A stretch of DNA of 64,000 bases from Streptomyces sp. R44. Lineage in GTDB: Bacteria; Actinomycetota; Actinomycetes; Streptomycetales; Streptomycetaceae. How positions within the stretch are numbered: position 1 is the first letter of the stretch; the number at the start of each line of letters is the position of its first letter. The stretch lies in assembly GCF_041053105.1 (NCBI RefSeq), contig NZ_CP163444.1, positions 1,674,001-1,738,000 on the forward strand, in the 5' to 3' direction. Under the pieces are notes generated by a model. The model was not told the DNA's origin, made no database searches, and was given only the letters and a program-made list of their open reading frames with translations. The translations under genes were made by a program, and so were the position numbers. Shown piece by piece: positions 1 through 12,371 of this stretch.

Positions 1-26
1 GCACCGCGGATAAGGATCTTGCTCAT
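1..26 (-). CDS. pyrC: dihydroorotase, N-terminal end only (partial)
   Basis: Only the first eight codons lie in the window; the reverse strand reads MSKILIRG from an ATG at 26-24. Streptomyces dihydroorotases begin this way, and the position directly after pyrB fits the actinobacterial pyrR-pyrB-pyrC order. Two bases separate it from the pyrB stop codon, so the two are probably co-transcribed. The enzyme would cyclise carbamoyl-aspartate to dihydroorotate. Identification rests on these few residues and on context. Confidence 0.75.
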
Positions 27-28
27 GG

Positions 29-1009
29 TTACTTGTTCTCCTCGGTGCGGGTGTGGCTGACGGCGGACTCGTTGCCGCCCAGAAGCAGGTAGAGGACGGC
101 CATCCGGACGGAGACGCCGTTGGCGACCTGCTCGACGACCGTGCAGCGGTCGGAGTCGGCGACCTCGGCGGTGATCTCCATGCCGCGGACCATCGGGCCG
201 GGGTGCATGACGATGGCGTGCTCGGGCATCTTCGCCATCCGCTCGCCGTCGAGCCCGTAGCGGCGCGAGTACTCGCGCTCGGTCGGGAAGAAGGCGGCGT
301 TCATCCGCTCGCGCTGCACACGCAGCATCATCACCGCGTCGGACTTCGGCAGCACGCTGTCGAGGTCGTACGAGATGTCGCAGGGCCAGGTCTCGACGCC
401 GACGGGGACCAGGGTCGGCGGGGCCACCAGGGTGACCTCGGCGCCGAGGGTGTGGAGCAGGTCGACGTTGGAGCGGGCGACCCGGCTGTGCAGGACGTCG
501 CCCACGAGGGTGATGCGCTTGCCGGCGAGGTCCTGGCCGAGGCCGGCGTCGCGGCCGACGAGGCGGCGGCGCATGGTGAAGGCGTCGAGGAGGGCCTGGG
601 TGGGGTGCTGGTGGGTGCCGTCGCCGGCGTTGATGACGGGGGCGTCGATCCAGCCGGAGGTGGCGAGCCGGTAGGGGGCGCCGGAGGCGCCGTGCCGGAT
701 GACGACCGCGTCGACGCCCATGGCCTCCAGGGTCTGTGCGGTGTCCTTGAGGGACTCGCCCTTGGAGACGCTGGAGCCCTTGGCCGCGAAGTTGATCACG
801 TCGGCGGAGAGGCGCTTCTCGGCGGCCTCGAAGGAGATGCGGGTCCGGGTGGAGTCCTCGAAGAAGAGGTTGCAGATGGTCCGACCGCGCAGGGTCGGGA
901 GCTTCTTGATGGGCCGGTCGGCCACCCGGGCCATCTCCTCGGCGGTGTCGAGGATCTGGACGGCGTCGTCGCGGGTGAGGTCGGCGGCCGAGATGAGGTG
1001 ACGCATCAT
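29..1009 (-). CDS. pyrB: aspartate carbamoyltransferase catalytic chain
   Basis: The 326-residue protein makes carbamoyl-aspartate from carbamoyl phosphate and aspartate, the committed step of pyrimidine synthesis, in the cytoplasm. The carbamoyl-phosphate motif STRTR is at residues 53-57 and the HPTQ motif at 135-138, and the length is normal for the catalytic chain. The frame is open further upstream, but the ATG at 1009 starts the conserved [11 protein letters not shown] and has a GGAGAG ribosome site just upstream; a second ATG three bases later is an equal alternative. It lies between pyrR and pyrC and should share PyrR control. No regulatory chain gene (pyrI) is present. Confidence 0.97.
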   Translation of the reverse strand: MMRHLISAADLTRDDAVQILDTAEEMARVADRPIKKLPTLRGRTICNLFFEDSTRTRISFEAAEKRLSADVINFAAKGSSVSKGESLKDTAQTLEAMGVDAVVIRHGASGAPYRLATSGWIDAPVINAGDGTHQHPTQALLDAFTMRRRLVGRDAGLGQDLAGKRITLVGDVLHSRVARSNVDLLHTLGAEVTLVAPPTLVPVGVETWPCDISYDLDSVLPKSDAVMMLRVQRERMNAAFFPTEREYSRRYGLDGERMAKMPEHAIVMHPGPMVRGMEITAEVADSDRCTVVEQVANGVSVRMAVLYLLLGGNESAVSHTRTEENK

Positions 1010-1094
1010 CGGGGTTTCTCTCCGTGGTGGGGAGGTGTGCGGGCATGCGGGGGCGCAGGGGTGTGCCCCGGCCCCGGCGGGGAAGCCGGTCCGG

Positions 1095-1706
<612 letters not shown>

Positions 1707-1817
1707 ACGTCGGATTTGCGCCGTTCACTCTACCAGGGGTGGGAGCGGCTTTCTCGTGCACCCCTGCCGCCCCTCCGGGCGCCGTCCCCCGGGAGGGGGC
1801 GGTACGGACCATTCGGC

Positions 1818-1860
1818 TTGACGGGTAGGTGTAACGCTGCGTAACCTCACAGTGAGTTAC
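1818..1860 (+). promoter_or_regulatory. bldD promoter with autoregulatory BldD operator
   Basis: A TTGACG -35 (1818-1823) is followed after 18 bp by TAACCT (1842-1847). Over the -10 and start region lies the imperfect inverted repeat GTAACCTCAC-AGTGAGTTAC (1841-1860), which contains the AGTNA half of the BldD consensus (AGTNA...TNACT). BldD is known to repress its own gene in S. coelicolor. The divergent pyrR promoter lies about 100 bp to the left. Confidence 0.75.
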
Positions 1861-1906
1861 CAGCCGCGCGGCGCAGCCGCATGTCGTCACAGCGTCCGGG
1901 AGCGTT

Positions 1907-2407
1907 ATGTCCAGCGAATACGCAAAGCAGCTCGGGGCCAAACTCCGTGCCATCCGCACCCAGCAGGGTCTGTCCCTCCACGGGGTGGAGGAGAAGTCCC
2001 AGGGCCGCTGGAAGGCGGTCGTGGTCGGCTCGTACGAGCGCGGAGACCGCGCGGTGACCGTGCAGCGTCTTGCCGAGCTGGCCGACTTCTACGGGGTGCC
2101 GGTGCAGGAGCTCCTGCCGGGCACGACTCCGGGCGGGGCCGCCGAGCCGCCGCCGAAGCTGGTCCTGGACCTGGAGCGCCTGGCCCACGTCCCGCAGGAG
2201 AAGGCCGGCCCCCTCCAGCGCTACGCCGCGACGATCCAGTCGCAGCGCGGCGACTACAACGGCAAGGTACTGTCGATCCGCCAGGACGACCTGCGCACGC
2301 TCGCCGTCATCTACGACCAGTCCCCCTCGGTCCTCACCGAGCAGCTGATCAGCTGGGGCGTCCTGGACGCGGACGCGCGCCGCGCGGTCGCCCACGAGGA
2401 CAACTGA
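1907..2407 (+). CDS. bldD: BldD, c-di-GMP-dependent developmental repressor
   Basis: The 166-residue protein is BldD. Its N-terminal helix-turn-helix (about residues 6-72, including GSYERGDRAV) binds DNA. Its C-terminal domain carries the c-di-GMP signature RGD at 114-116 and RQDD at 125-128, the same positions as in S. coelicolor. With tetrameric c-di-GMP it dimerises and represses sporulation genes during vegetative growth. It is a single-gene unit with its own promoter and operator and a 13-bp terminator hairpin behind it. The ATG opens the conserved MSSEYAKQLG. ssgB, near the other end of this window, is a likely member of the same developmental programme. Confidence 0.98.
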   Translation: MSSEYAKQLGAKLRAIRTQQGLSLHGVEEKSQGRWKAVVVGSYERGDRAVTVQRLAELADFYGVPVQELLPGTTPGGAAEPPPKLVLDLERLAHVPQEKAGPLQRYAATIQSQRGDYNGKVLSIRQDDLRTLAVIYDQSPSVLTEQLISWGVLDADARRAVAHEDN

Positions 2408-2441
2408 CCCCCTGCGAGGTCACAGCAGAAACGTACCGCCG

Positions 2442-2473
2442 GGCCCGTGGACGTCATCCGACGTCCACGGGCC
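2442..2473 (+). terminator. bldD terminator hairpin
   Basis: GGCCCGTGGACGT (2442-2454) and ACGTCCACGGGCC (2461-2473) form a perfect 13-bp stem with a 6-base loop, followed by GCTGCTTT. It starts about 34 bp after the bldD stop codon. Confidence 0.85.
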
Positions 2474-2550
2474 GCTGCTTTCCCCGGAGACCCGGAGCCC
2501 CGGAGAGCAGGAGAGCAGGAGGGCGGGCGGGCGGGCCCGTGGGGACGCGG

Positions 2551-2599
2551 GTACGCGAAGGGGCCCGCAGCACTCGGTGCTGCGGGCCCCTTCGCGTAC
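2551..2599 (-). terminator. strong hairpin at the nusB end, probably bidirectional
   Basis: A perfect 22-bp stem pairs 2551-2572 with 2578-2599 around the loop CTCGG. It lies ten bases past the nusB stop and about 80 bp past the first bldD hairpin, so it probably ends the nusB transcript and backs up bldD termination. Confidence 0.85.
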
Positions 2600-2609
2600 C
2601 GTACGGGGA

Positions 2610-3047
2610 CTAGACGTCCGCGTCCCGGCGCAGGCGCGGCTTCAGGTCCTTGAAGCGCCCCAGCAGGCCGTTGACGAAGGCCGGGGACTCGTCCGTGGAG
2701 AACTCCTTGGCGAGCTGCACCGACTCGTCGATCGCGACCGCGTCCGGCGTGCCGTCCTCCCAGATCAGCTCGTACGCACCGAGGCGCACGATGTTCCGGT
2801 CGGCGACGGGCATCCGGTCGAGGGTCCAGTCCACCGAGTAGGTCTCGATGAGCTCGTCGATCCGCGCCACGTGGGCCGCGTATCCCTCGACCAGCTGCAT
2901 GGTGAAGTCGTTGACCGGCGGCTGACGGTCGTCCGACCGCGCGAGCCGGACCTGGTCCGCGAGAACCTCCTGGACGGAGGCGCCACGCTGGTCGGCCTCG
3001 AAGAGGATCTGGAAGGCGCGCTTGCGTGCCTTGCTCCGAGCGGCCAC
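2610..3047 (-). CDS. nusB: transcription antitermination factor NusB
   Basis: The 145-residue NusB begins MAARSKARKRAFQILFEADQ and contains RNIVRLGAYELIW and VNGLLGRF, typical of the all-helical family. With NusE (S10) it binds boxA RNA and supports rRNA antitermination. It starts two bases after the efp stop codon, so efp and nusB are co-transcribed and probably translationally linked. The same efp-nusB pair occurs in mycobacteria (Rv2534c-Rv2533c). Confidence 0.97.
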   Translation of the reverse strand: MAARSKARKRAFQILFEADQRGASVQEVLADQVRLARSDDRQPPVNDFTMQLVEGYAAHVARIDELIETYSVDWTLDRMPVADRNIVRLGAYELIWEDGTPDAVAIDESVQLAKEFSTDESPAFVNGLLGRFKDLKPRLRRDADV

Positions 3048-3049
3048 GG

Positions 3050-3616
3050 TTACTTGTTCACCCGGCCGAGGTAGCTGCTGTCGCGGGTGTCGACCTTGAC
3101 CTTCTCACCGGTGGTGATGAAGAGCGGGACCTGGATCTGGTGACCGGTCTCCAGGATGGCGGGCTTGGTGCCACCGGTGGAGCGGTCGCCCTGGACGCCC
3201 GGCTCGGTCTCCTGGATGACCAGCTCGACGGCGGCCGGGAGCTCGACGTAGAGCACCTCGCCCTCGTGCTGCGCGACGGAGGCCGTGAAGCCCTCGATGA
3301 GGAAGTTGGCGGCGTCGCCGACGTTCTTCCTGTCGATGTGCAGCTGGTCGTAGGTCTCCATGTCCATGAAGACGAAGTACTCGCCGTCCATGTAGGAGAA
3401 CTGCATGTCACGACGGTCGATGGTGGCCGTGTCGACCTTCGTGCCGGCGTTGAAGGTCTTGTCGACGACCTTGCCGGAGAGCACGTGCTTGAGCTTCGTG
3501 CGCACGAAGGCCGGGCCCTTGCCGGGCTTGACGTGCTGGAACTCGACGACGGACCAGAGCTGGCCCCCGTCGAGCTTGAGCACCATGCCGTTCTTGAGGT
3601 CGTTCGTGGAAGCCAC
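3050..3616 (-). CDS. efp: translation elongation factor P
   Basis: The 188-residue EF-P relieves ribosome stalling at polyproline stretches. The KOW-like N domain and two OB domains are of standard length. The tip loop reads P31-G32-K33-G34-P35. This PGKGP loop is the actinobacterial type, in which the lysine is thought to work without modification; no lysine-modifying enzyme gene lies nearby. It is followed two bases later by nusB and preceded by the peptidase-like gene. Proline-rich products in the same window, such as the P-loop protein at 4838-6007, are plausible EF-P clients. Confidence 0.98.
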   Translation of the reverse strand: MASTNDLKNGMVLKLDGGQLWSVVEFQHVKPGKGPAFVRTKLKHVLSGKVVDKTFNAGTKVDTATIDRRDMQFSYMDGEYFVFMDMETYDQLHIDRKNVGDAANFLIEGFTASVAQHEGEVLYVELPAAVELVIQETEPGVQGDRSTGGTKPAILETGHQIQVPLFITTGEKVKVDTRDSSYLGRVNK

Positions 3617-3664
3617 GGTTGCGGAATCTCCTGGACTGACGTGGACCTGGGAGGCGTACGCGCC

Positions 3665-4777
3665 TTACAGCGCGAGCAGCTCCTTGGTCGTGATGGTGAG
3701 TAGCTCGGGTCCGCCGTCCGCCTCCTGGCGTACGACGAGCGTGTCATCGATCCGGACTCCGCCCCGGCCCGGGAGGTGGACCCCCGGTTCGACGGTGACC
3801 GGCACACAAGCGTCCAGTTTACCCATGGCCGAGGGTGAGAGCTGCGGGTCCTCGTCGATTTCGAGCCCGACACCGTGCCCGGTGAGGGGCACGGCGGCCT
3901 CCGCGTGCCCTGCGGCGTCCAGGATCTGGCGGGCCGCCCGGTCCACGTCCCGGTACTCGGCGCCCGGTGCCAGGGACTCGCGTCCGGCCCGCTGAGCGGC
4001 GAAGACGAGCTCGTACAGCTCGATCTGCCAGTCGGCGGGGGTGGTGCCGATGACGAAGGTGCGGCCGATCTCGCACCGGTAGCCGCGGTAGTCCGCGCCG
4101 AGGCAGACGGAGAGGAAATCGCCCTCCTCGACCCGCCGGTCGGTGGGCCGGTGCCCGCGGCGCCCGGAGTGCGGGCCGGTGCCCACCGAGGTGGGGAAGG
4201 CGGCCCCGTCGGCGCCGTGGTCGACGAGCCGCCGCTCCAGCTCCAGGGCGAGGTGGCGCTCGGTCCGGCCCACCAGGATCGACTCCAGGAGCTCGCCGAG
4301 GGCCTGGTCGGCGATCTCCGCCGCGATCCGCAGACAGGCGATCTCGTCCTCGTCCTTGACGATCCTGAGCTGTTCCACGGCGCAGGCGAGGTCGGCGAGG
4401 CGCAGTCCGGGGCCGACGGAGCCCATGGCCCGGTGCCGGGCGACCGTCAGGTGGTGCTCCTCGACGGCGAGCGCGTCGGCGCCGGCCCGGCGGGCGAGGT
4501 CGACGGCCGCGACCGCCGGATCGCCTCCTCCGGTGGGCAGGACCTGCTGCCGGAGCAGTTCGTCGAGCCGCCCGTCGGCCGGTTCGCCACCGGGCGCGAC
4601 GGGGCAGAGCAGGACGTCCGTCTCCGGCTCCGGCCCGACGAGCAGGACGGCGCCGGGCGGCGAACCACCCGCGAGATAGCGGACGTTGGCGGGACGGGAG
4701 ACCAGGGCCGCCGGGCTGCCCGCGGCCGCGCACCGGTCGCGCAGCCGCACACGGCGGTCCGCATACACCTCTGACAT
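3665..4777 (-). CDS. Xaa-Pro peptidase (M24) family protein with altered metal site
   Basis: The 370-residue protein has a creatinase-like N domain (about 1-130) and a pita-bread M24 domain (about 135-365), as in aminopeptidase P/prolidase, and it sits beside efp like mycobacterial pepQ. The usual two-metal ligand set is Asp, Asp, His, Glu, Glu. Here the first Asp position is Cys225 (in FLSVCLGADY), the second is Glu236 (RCEIGRT), His301 and Glu330 are kept, and the last Glu is Asp344. The substrate-side His209 is kept. Three of five ligands are changed, so it may have weak activity, other metal use, or be a pseudo-enzyme. The family call is secure; activity is not. Confidence 0.85.
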   Translation of the reverse strand: MSEVYADRRVRLRDRCAAAGSPAALVSRPANVRYLAGGSPPGAVLLVGPEPETDVLLCPVAPGGEPADGRLDELLRQQVLPTGGGDPAVAAVDLARRAGADALAVEEHHLTVARHRAMGSVGPGLRLADLACAVEQLRIVKDEDEIACLRIAAEIADQALGELLESILVGRTERHLALELERRLVDHGADGAAFPTSVGTGPHSGRRGHRPTDRRVEEGDFLSVCLGADYRGYRCEIGRTFVIGTTPADWQIELYELVFAAQRAGRESLAPGAEYRDVDRAARQILDAAGHAEAAVPLTGHGVGLEIDEDPQLSPSAMGKLDACVPVTVEPGVHLPGRGGVRIDDTLVVRQEADGGPELLTITTKELLAL

Positions 4778-4837
4778 GCTCCGAGCCTACGAGCCGGGCG
4801 CCGGGCCGTCCTGTTCAGAACGGCCGTCCGGGCGCGG

Positions 4838-6007
4838 TCACCAGGTGGGCGGGCTCGCGATCGCGCGGGCGAGGACGTCGTCGAGGACCCGCGCGGTGGT
4901 CTCGACGTCGTACGTGGAGTTGTCGATGATCGGCAGGCCGGAGCCGTACCAGCCGGCCATCCGGCCGTGGATGGCGGCGACCTCCTCGTCGGAGAGGCGC
5001 CGGTTGCCGCTGCGCTCGGCGTTGCGCTCCAGGACGATCTCCAGGCCGGGCAGGAGGACGACGGGCAGCAGGCCGGGCCCCACGTGGCGCTTCCAGCCGC
5101 CGAGGCCGACGACGGGCCGGTCCGGGAAGACGGCGTCGTCGACGATGCAGGAGATGCCGTTGGCGAGGAAGTTGCGCGCGGCGAAGCCGCAGGTGCGGCG
5201 GGCGAGCCGGTACTGCGCCTCGGAGTGCTCGTTCCAGCCGGACTGCGGGTCGGCGAAGCCGGAGCAGACCCACTCGCGGACGTCGTCGAGGCTGATGTGC
5301 GCCGTGGGCACGCGGCGGCGCTGGGCCCAGTGCCGGGCGACGGTCGTCTTGCCGGCGCCCGCGGGGCCGATGAGGAGTACGGCGAGGGTCGCCGCGCCCG
5401 TCCCGGCTCCGTGCTCCACGGACGGCGCGAGGGGCGCGCTCACGGGCGGCAGCGGAACGTGCCCGGTGAGGTCGCCGCGCGGCGGGACGGCGGAGGGATG
5501 CTGCGGCCCGGCGCCGGGGTGCTGAGGAGCGGCGGGGTGCGGCCCGGAACCCGGGTGCTGCGGGGCGCCCGGGTGCGGTCCGGCGACAGGTGCTTGCGGG
5601 GCGCCCGGGTGCGGCGCACTCCCCGGGTGGGGGGCCGCCGGATGCTGCGGTATGCCCCCGGGAGCACCCCAGCCCGGCGCCGCGTGCGGGGGCCTCGGGG
5701 TGCCGGCCTGGACCGTCGGATGCACACCGAGCCGGGGCTCGGGCGCCGCCCCCGGGTACGGGGCACCCGGCGGGACCGGCGGAGGAACGGGCGGCTGCCC
5801 GCCGAGGTCCCCGCCGCCCGCCGGCCCCCCCACTGCGTGCTGCATCCGGTGCCACTCCGTCTCGTACGCCTGTCGGATCCCCGGACCGGTGTCCGTGGAC
5901 GGCGGAACGTTACCGCCCCCGGCCCCCACGGGGGGAACGGCCGGGGACGCCCCCTGGTGCCCTGCCAGGCCCTGTCCGGCCGTGTCGGGCCGTGTGTCGG
6001 GCCGCAT
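4838..6007 (-). CDS. P-loop ATPase/kinase-like protein with Pro/His-rich N-terminus
   Basis: The last 170 residues or so form a P-loop domain with Walker A GPAGAGKTT and a kinase-like layout (AAA_33/zeta-toxin type fold). The first half of the protein is disordered and rich in Pro, His, Gly and Ala, with repeats of the form GPHPGAPQHPGS. It lies between the peptidase-like gene and aroQ, a conserved Streptomyces position. The start is uncertain: the longest frame begins at 6007 inside a tandem repeat, while an ATG at 5845 (MQHAVGG) would give about 335 residues. The stretch between reads like coding sequence (AYETEWHRM). No substrate can be assigned; a role in phosphorylating a small molecule or protein is only a guess. 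Confidence 0.65.
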   Translation of the reverse strand: MRPDTRPDTAGQGLAGHQGASPAVPPVGAGGGNVPPSTDTGPGIRQAYETEWHRMQHAVGGPAGGGDLGGQPPVPPPVPPGAPYPGAAPEPRLGVHPTVQAGTPRPPHAAPGWGAPGGIPQHPAAPHPGSAPHPGAPQAPVAGPHPGAPQHPGSGPHPAAPQHPGAGPQHPSAVPPRGDLTGHVPLPPVSAPLAPSVEHGAGTGAATLAVLLIGPAGAGKTTVARHWAQRRRVPTAHISLDDVREWVCSGFADPQSGWNEHSEAQYRLARRTCGFAARNFLANGISCIVDDAVFPDRPVVGLGGWKRHVGPGLLPVVLLPGLEIVLERNAERSGNRRLSDEEVAAIHGRMAGWYGSGLPIIDNSTYDVETTARVLDDVLARAIASPPTW

Positions 6008-6036
6008 CAGGCCGCGTCAGGCCGTGTCAGGCCGCG

Positions 6037-6040
<4 letters not shown>
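6001..6040. repeat. 10-bp tandem repeat, four units
   Basis: Four near-identical units GCCGCATCAG, GCCGCGTCAG, GCCGTGTCAG, GCCGCGTCAG run head to tail, and degenerate copies extend left to about 5977. The aroQ stop codon (6037-6039) lies in the last unit, and the longest reading of the upstream P-loop gene starts in the first. Confidence 0.85.
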
Positions 6041-9273
<3,233 letters not shown>

Positions 9274-9386
9274 CGATGCTCCTCATGCTCGCGCCTGGGC
9301 ACTGCAACGACGCGGCCGGGTGCGCGGCCCTGGCCCGCCACCCCGATCCTCCCACGTCCGGGGGACGAACCGGCCCTCCGGTCCAG

Positions 9387-9641
9387 CTATCGGACGTCGG
9401 CCTCGCTCTCCTGGACCGCCTCGCCGCTCCCGTGGTCGGCCCCGCTGCGCTCCAGGGGCGCGCCGAACCGCTCGCGCAGCCAGCCGAGGCCGTGGTGGAC
9501 GAGCAGGGTGCAGCCCAGCGCGAGCAGGGGATACCTCACCCATTCGGGCAAGTCGTGGCGGAACCCCATGACGACCGCGCGCACGATGTCCCAGGACACG
9601 CTCCACCGCGACGCCAGGACGAATTCCCCACCCGTGTCCAC
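9387..9641 (-). CDS. small hypothetical membrane protein between aroE and aroC
   Basis: This 84-residue frame starts with GTG at 9641, and GGGGGAG sits five bases upstream, a good ribosome site. One likely membrane segment (about YPLLALGCTLLVHHGLGWL) follows a basic N-terminal half, and the C-terminus is acidic. Its position between aroE and aroC on the same strand suggests membership of the operon. I recognise no family. The size, ribosome site and hydrophobic segment support a real gene. Confidence 0.65.
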   Translation of the reverse strand: MDTGGEFVLASRWSVSWDIVRAVVMGFRHDLPEWVRYPLLALGCTLLVHHGLGWLRERFGAPLERSGADHGSGEAVQESEADVR

Positions 9642-9678
9642 TACCGCTCCCCCGTGATCGACTCGGTACGGGTGGAGC

Positions 9679-10506
9679 CTACCGAGCCGCCAGCGCCTGC
9701 TCCCCCGCCGCCCGCATGGCCGCCAGCGGGGCCTTCGGGACGCCGGTCATCTGCTCGACCTGGAGGACGGCCTGGTGGACGAGGAGGTCGAGGCCGCCGA
9801 CGACCTTGCCGCCACGGTCGGACCAGGCGGCCGCGAGGGCCGTCGGCCAGGGGTCGTACAGGACGTCGAAGAGGGTGCCGACCCGGTCGGGGACGTCGTT
9901 CGCCAGGGCGTTGGTGGTGCCGGCCGGGGTGGTCGCGATGACCAGCGGCTCGTCGAAGGCCTCCGCCGCGCGCTCCCAGTCGGCGGTACGGACGTCCACG
10001 TCGAGCCGCTCGCCCCAGCCGCGCATCTCCTCGGCCCGCGCCTCGCTCCGTACGTACGCGGTGACGGGGCCGGCGCAGATCCGGGCGAGGGCGGCGAGCG
10101 CGGAGGAGGCGGTGGCACCGGCGCCGAGGACGGCAGCCGACTCCACCTTCTCGACGCCCCGCTCGCGCAGGGCGGCGATCATGCCGGGGATGTCGGTGTT
10201 GTCACCGAACCGGCGCCCGTCCTCGCGGAAGACGACGGTGTTGACGGCCTCCACGGAGGCGGCCGTGTCGCTGATCTCGTCGAGCAGCGGGATGATCGCC
10301 CGCTTGAGCGGCATGGTCAGCGAGAGCCCGGCCCAGCTGTCGTCCAGCTCCCCGACGAAGCCGGGCAGCCCGGCCTCGTCGACCTCGAACCGGTCGTACG
10401 CCCAGTCGTCGAGCCCGAGCGCGGCGTACGCGGCGCGGTGCAGGACCGGGGAGAGCGAGTGGGCGATGGGGGATCCCAGTACCGCCGCTCGGCGTGCTGC
10501 CGCCAT
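9679..10506 (-). CDS. aroE: shikimate dehydrogenase
   Basis: The 275-residue enzyme reduces 3-dehydroshikimate to shikimate with NADPH. It has GSPIAHSLSP (shikimate-binding serines), the catalytic Lys68 in LTMPLK and Asp105 in GDNTD, then a Rossmann part with GAGATASSA. Its ATG shares one base with the mltG stop (TGATG), so it is translationally linked to mltG upstream. The same mltG-aroE neighbourhood exists in mycobacteria. Confidence 0.96.
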   Translation of the reverse strand: MAAARRAAVLGSPIAHSLSPVLHRAAYAALGLDDWAYDRFEVDEAGLPGFVGELDDSWAGLSLTMPLKRAIIPLLDEISDTAASVEAVNTVVFREDGRRFGDNTDIPGMIAALRERGVEKVESAAVLGAGATASSALAALARICAGPVTAYVRSEARAEEMRGWGERLDVDVRTADWERAAEAFDEPLVIATTPAGTTNALANDVPDRVGTLFDVLYDPWPTALAAAWSDRGGKVVGGLDLLVHQAVLQVEQMTGVPKAPLAAMRAAGEQALAAR

Positions 10507-12269
10507 CAGTTCTTCCTTGACTCGTTGAACTTTTCGACCAGCTTCTGGTGCTCGGCGTTGGTCTTCGTGAACTGCGAGGTCTTGCCGTCGATCGAGATGA
10601 AGTAGTACCAGCCGTCGTTCGTCGGGCTGACCGCGCCGGTCATCGCCTCGACGCCGGGGTTGCTGATCGGACCGGGCGGCAGGCCCTTCACGAAGTACGT
10701 GTTGTACGGGTTGTCGTACTTCCGCAGCTCTTCGAGGGTGAGGTCGATCTCGCTCTGGTTCTTGATGTAGTTGTACGTCGAGTCGAACTCGAGGCCGCCG
10801 TAGGTCTGCGGGTTCGACGGCTTGAGCCGGTTGTAGACGACCTCGGCCATCTTGCGGAAGTCGTCGTGCGACGTTCCCTCCGCCTGGACGAGGCTTCCGA
10901 TCGTGAGGAGCTGCCAGGGGCCCTCGACGCCGAGCTCCTTCGCCTTGGCCTCCAGGTCCAGCTTCGTGTACTCCTGGTTCGCGCGGCTGACCATCTTACG
11001 CAGGACGTCCTCGGGCTTGTTTCCCTTGGCCACCGGGTAGCTCGCCGGGAAGAGGAAGCCCTCCAGCGGGTCCTTCACGTTCTTGTGGTTCTTCGCCCAG
11101 TCGGGCAGGCCGAGGCTGTCCGCCTTCGCCTTTGCGATGCCCTGAGTGGTGCCCGGCTTGAGGTCCAGACGCTCGTCGAGCTTCTCGTAGACCCAGGCGT
11201 TCCGCTTGCCCTCGGGGATGATCAGGTTGGCCTGGCTGGCCGGGTTCAGCATCAGCGTCACCGCGGCCTCGGCGGACATCTCCTTCTTCAGCGTGTAGGC
11301 ACCCGCCTGGATCGAGAGACCCCGGGGGTTCTTCTGCTGCGCCGAGACGAAGGCGTCGACGCTCTTCACGACGCCGGCCTTCTTGAGGATGTTGCCGATC
11401 TCGTAGCCGCCCGCGGACTTCGGGATCTCGACCTGGACCTCGCCGCTGCCGGCGCCCGCGTAGTCGGGGGCCGCACCGAACTCGCCCTGCCAGAACTGGT
11501 AGCCGAAGTAGCCGATGCCGCCGACGCCGCCCACCAGGACGAGCGCGACGACCAGGCAGGCCACGCCGTTCTTGCCTTTGCGTTTCTTCGCTTTGCTCCG
11601 GCGCTCGCGGTCCTCGTCACGGGAGCCTCGGCCACGCCCCGGCTCGTCGTCGTGGTCGTCGTCGGGGTCGTCCTGGGAGCCGCCGGTGAAGAAGGGGTGC
11701 TTCTCCTCCTCCGGCTCGGGGTGGGCCTCTTCCTCCGGCGCCCAGTCGACGACCGGCTCCGGCGGGTTCTGCCGGCGGCCGGGCGGCTGGGGCGGCGGGT
11801 ACGCCTCGGGCGTGCCGTAGAGGTCGGGGTTCTGGCCGCCGTACGGGTCGGCCGGGGGCGCGCCGTACGCCATCGCCGCCTGGCCGGTCTCCCAGTTGCC
11901 GTCGTACTGCTGTCCGGGATGCCCGGGCGTGTCGTACCCGCCCGGGTACCCCGTTCCGTACTGCTGCTGCTCCTGGTACTGCTGGTGCTGCTGCTGGTAC
12001 TGGGGATCGACGTACTGCTGCTGGTACTGCTGCTGCGGCTGCTGCTGATACTGCTGCTGCGCCTGCTGCTGGTACGGGTCGCCCCCGTAGCCCTGCCCGG
12101 CGTGACCGCCCTGGGCGTACGGGTCCGCGTAGCCCTGGCCGCCGTGGCCGTACTGGTTCGGCTGCTCCGGGTGCGGGTACTGCTGCTGGCCCTCCCACCC
12201 CTGGTCCCCGTAGAGCGGGTCCCCGGGGTGCCACGGTTCGGAGCCAGAGCCCCGGCCATACTCAGTCAT
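10506..12269 (-). CDS. mltG: endolytic murein transglycosylase MltG
   Basis: The 587-residue protein is a YceG/MltG-type enzyme that cleaves nascent glycan strands outside the membrane. The cytoplasmic N-terminal 260 residues are low-complexity: Gln/Tyr/Gly/Pro-rich with QQQ runs, then an acidic Asp/Glu and a basic block. A single membrane segment (about CLVVALVLVGGVGGIGYFGY) precedes the extracellular LysM-like and YceG domains. The catalytic-region motif reads LVQAEGTSHDD, then VYNRL, and FDSTYNY. In E. coli the equivalent stretch has two glutamates (EKE), here QAE. The ATG at 12269 is preferred over an upstream frame extension because it begins the Streptomyces-type N-terminus. Confidence 0.92.
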   Translation of the reverse strand: MTEYGRGSGSEPWHPGDPLYGDQGWEGQQQYPHPEQPNQYGHGGQGYADPYAQGGHAGQGYGGDPYQQQAQQQYQQQPQQQYQQQYVDPQYQQQHQQYQEQQQYGTGYPGGYDTPGHPGQQYDGNWETGQAAMAYGAPPADPYGGQNPDLYGTPEAYPPPQPPGRRQNPPEPVVDWAPEEEAHPEPEEEKHPFFTGGSQDDPDDDHDDEPGRGRGSRDEDRERRSKAKKRKGKNGVACLVVALVLVGGVGGIGYFGYQFWQGEFGAAPDYAGAGSGEVQVEIPKSAGGYEIGNILKKAGVVKSVDAFVSAQQKNPRGLSIQAGAYTLKKEMSAEAAVTLMLNPASQANLIIPEGKRNAWVYEKLDERLDLKPGTTQGIAKAKADSLGLPDWAKNHKNVKDPLEGFLFPASYPVAKGNKPEDVLRKMVSRANQEYTKLDLEAKAKELGVEGPWQLLTIGSLVQAEGTSHDDFRKMAEVVYNRLKPSNPQTYGGLEFDSTYNYIKNQSEIDLTLEELRKYDNPYNTYFVKGLPPGPISNPGVEAMTGAVSPTNDGWYYFISIDGKTSQFTKTNAEHQKLVEKFNESRKN

Positions 12270-12371
12270 CGATCCCCAAAACAGCCGCGAGGCTTCCGGA
12301 CGATCCGCCTCTACGTAGTGCGGCAGCTGTTCGAACACCGCCGCATCGCGCGGAACGTTACCGTATCGCGA

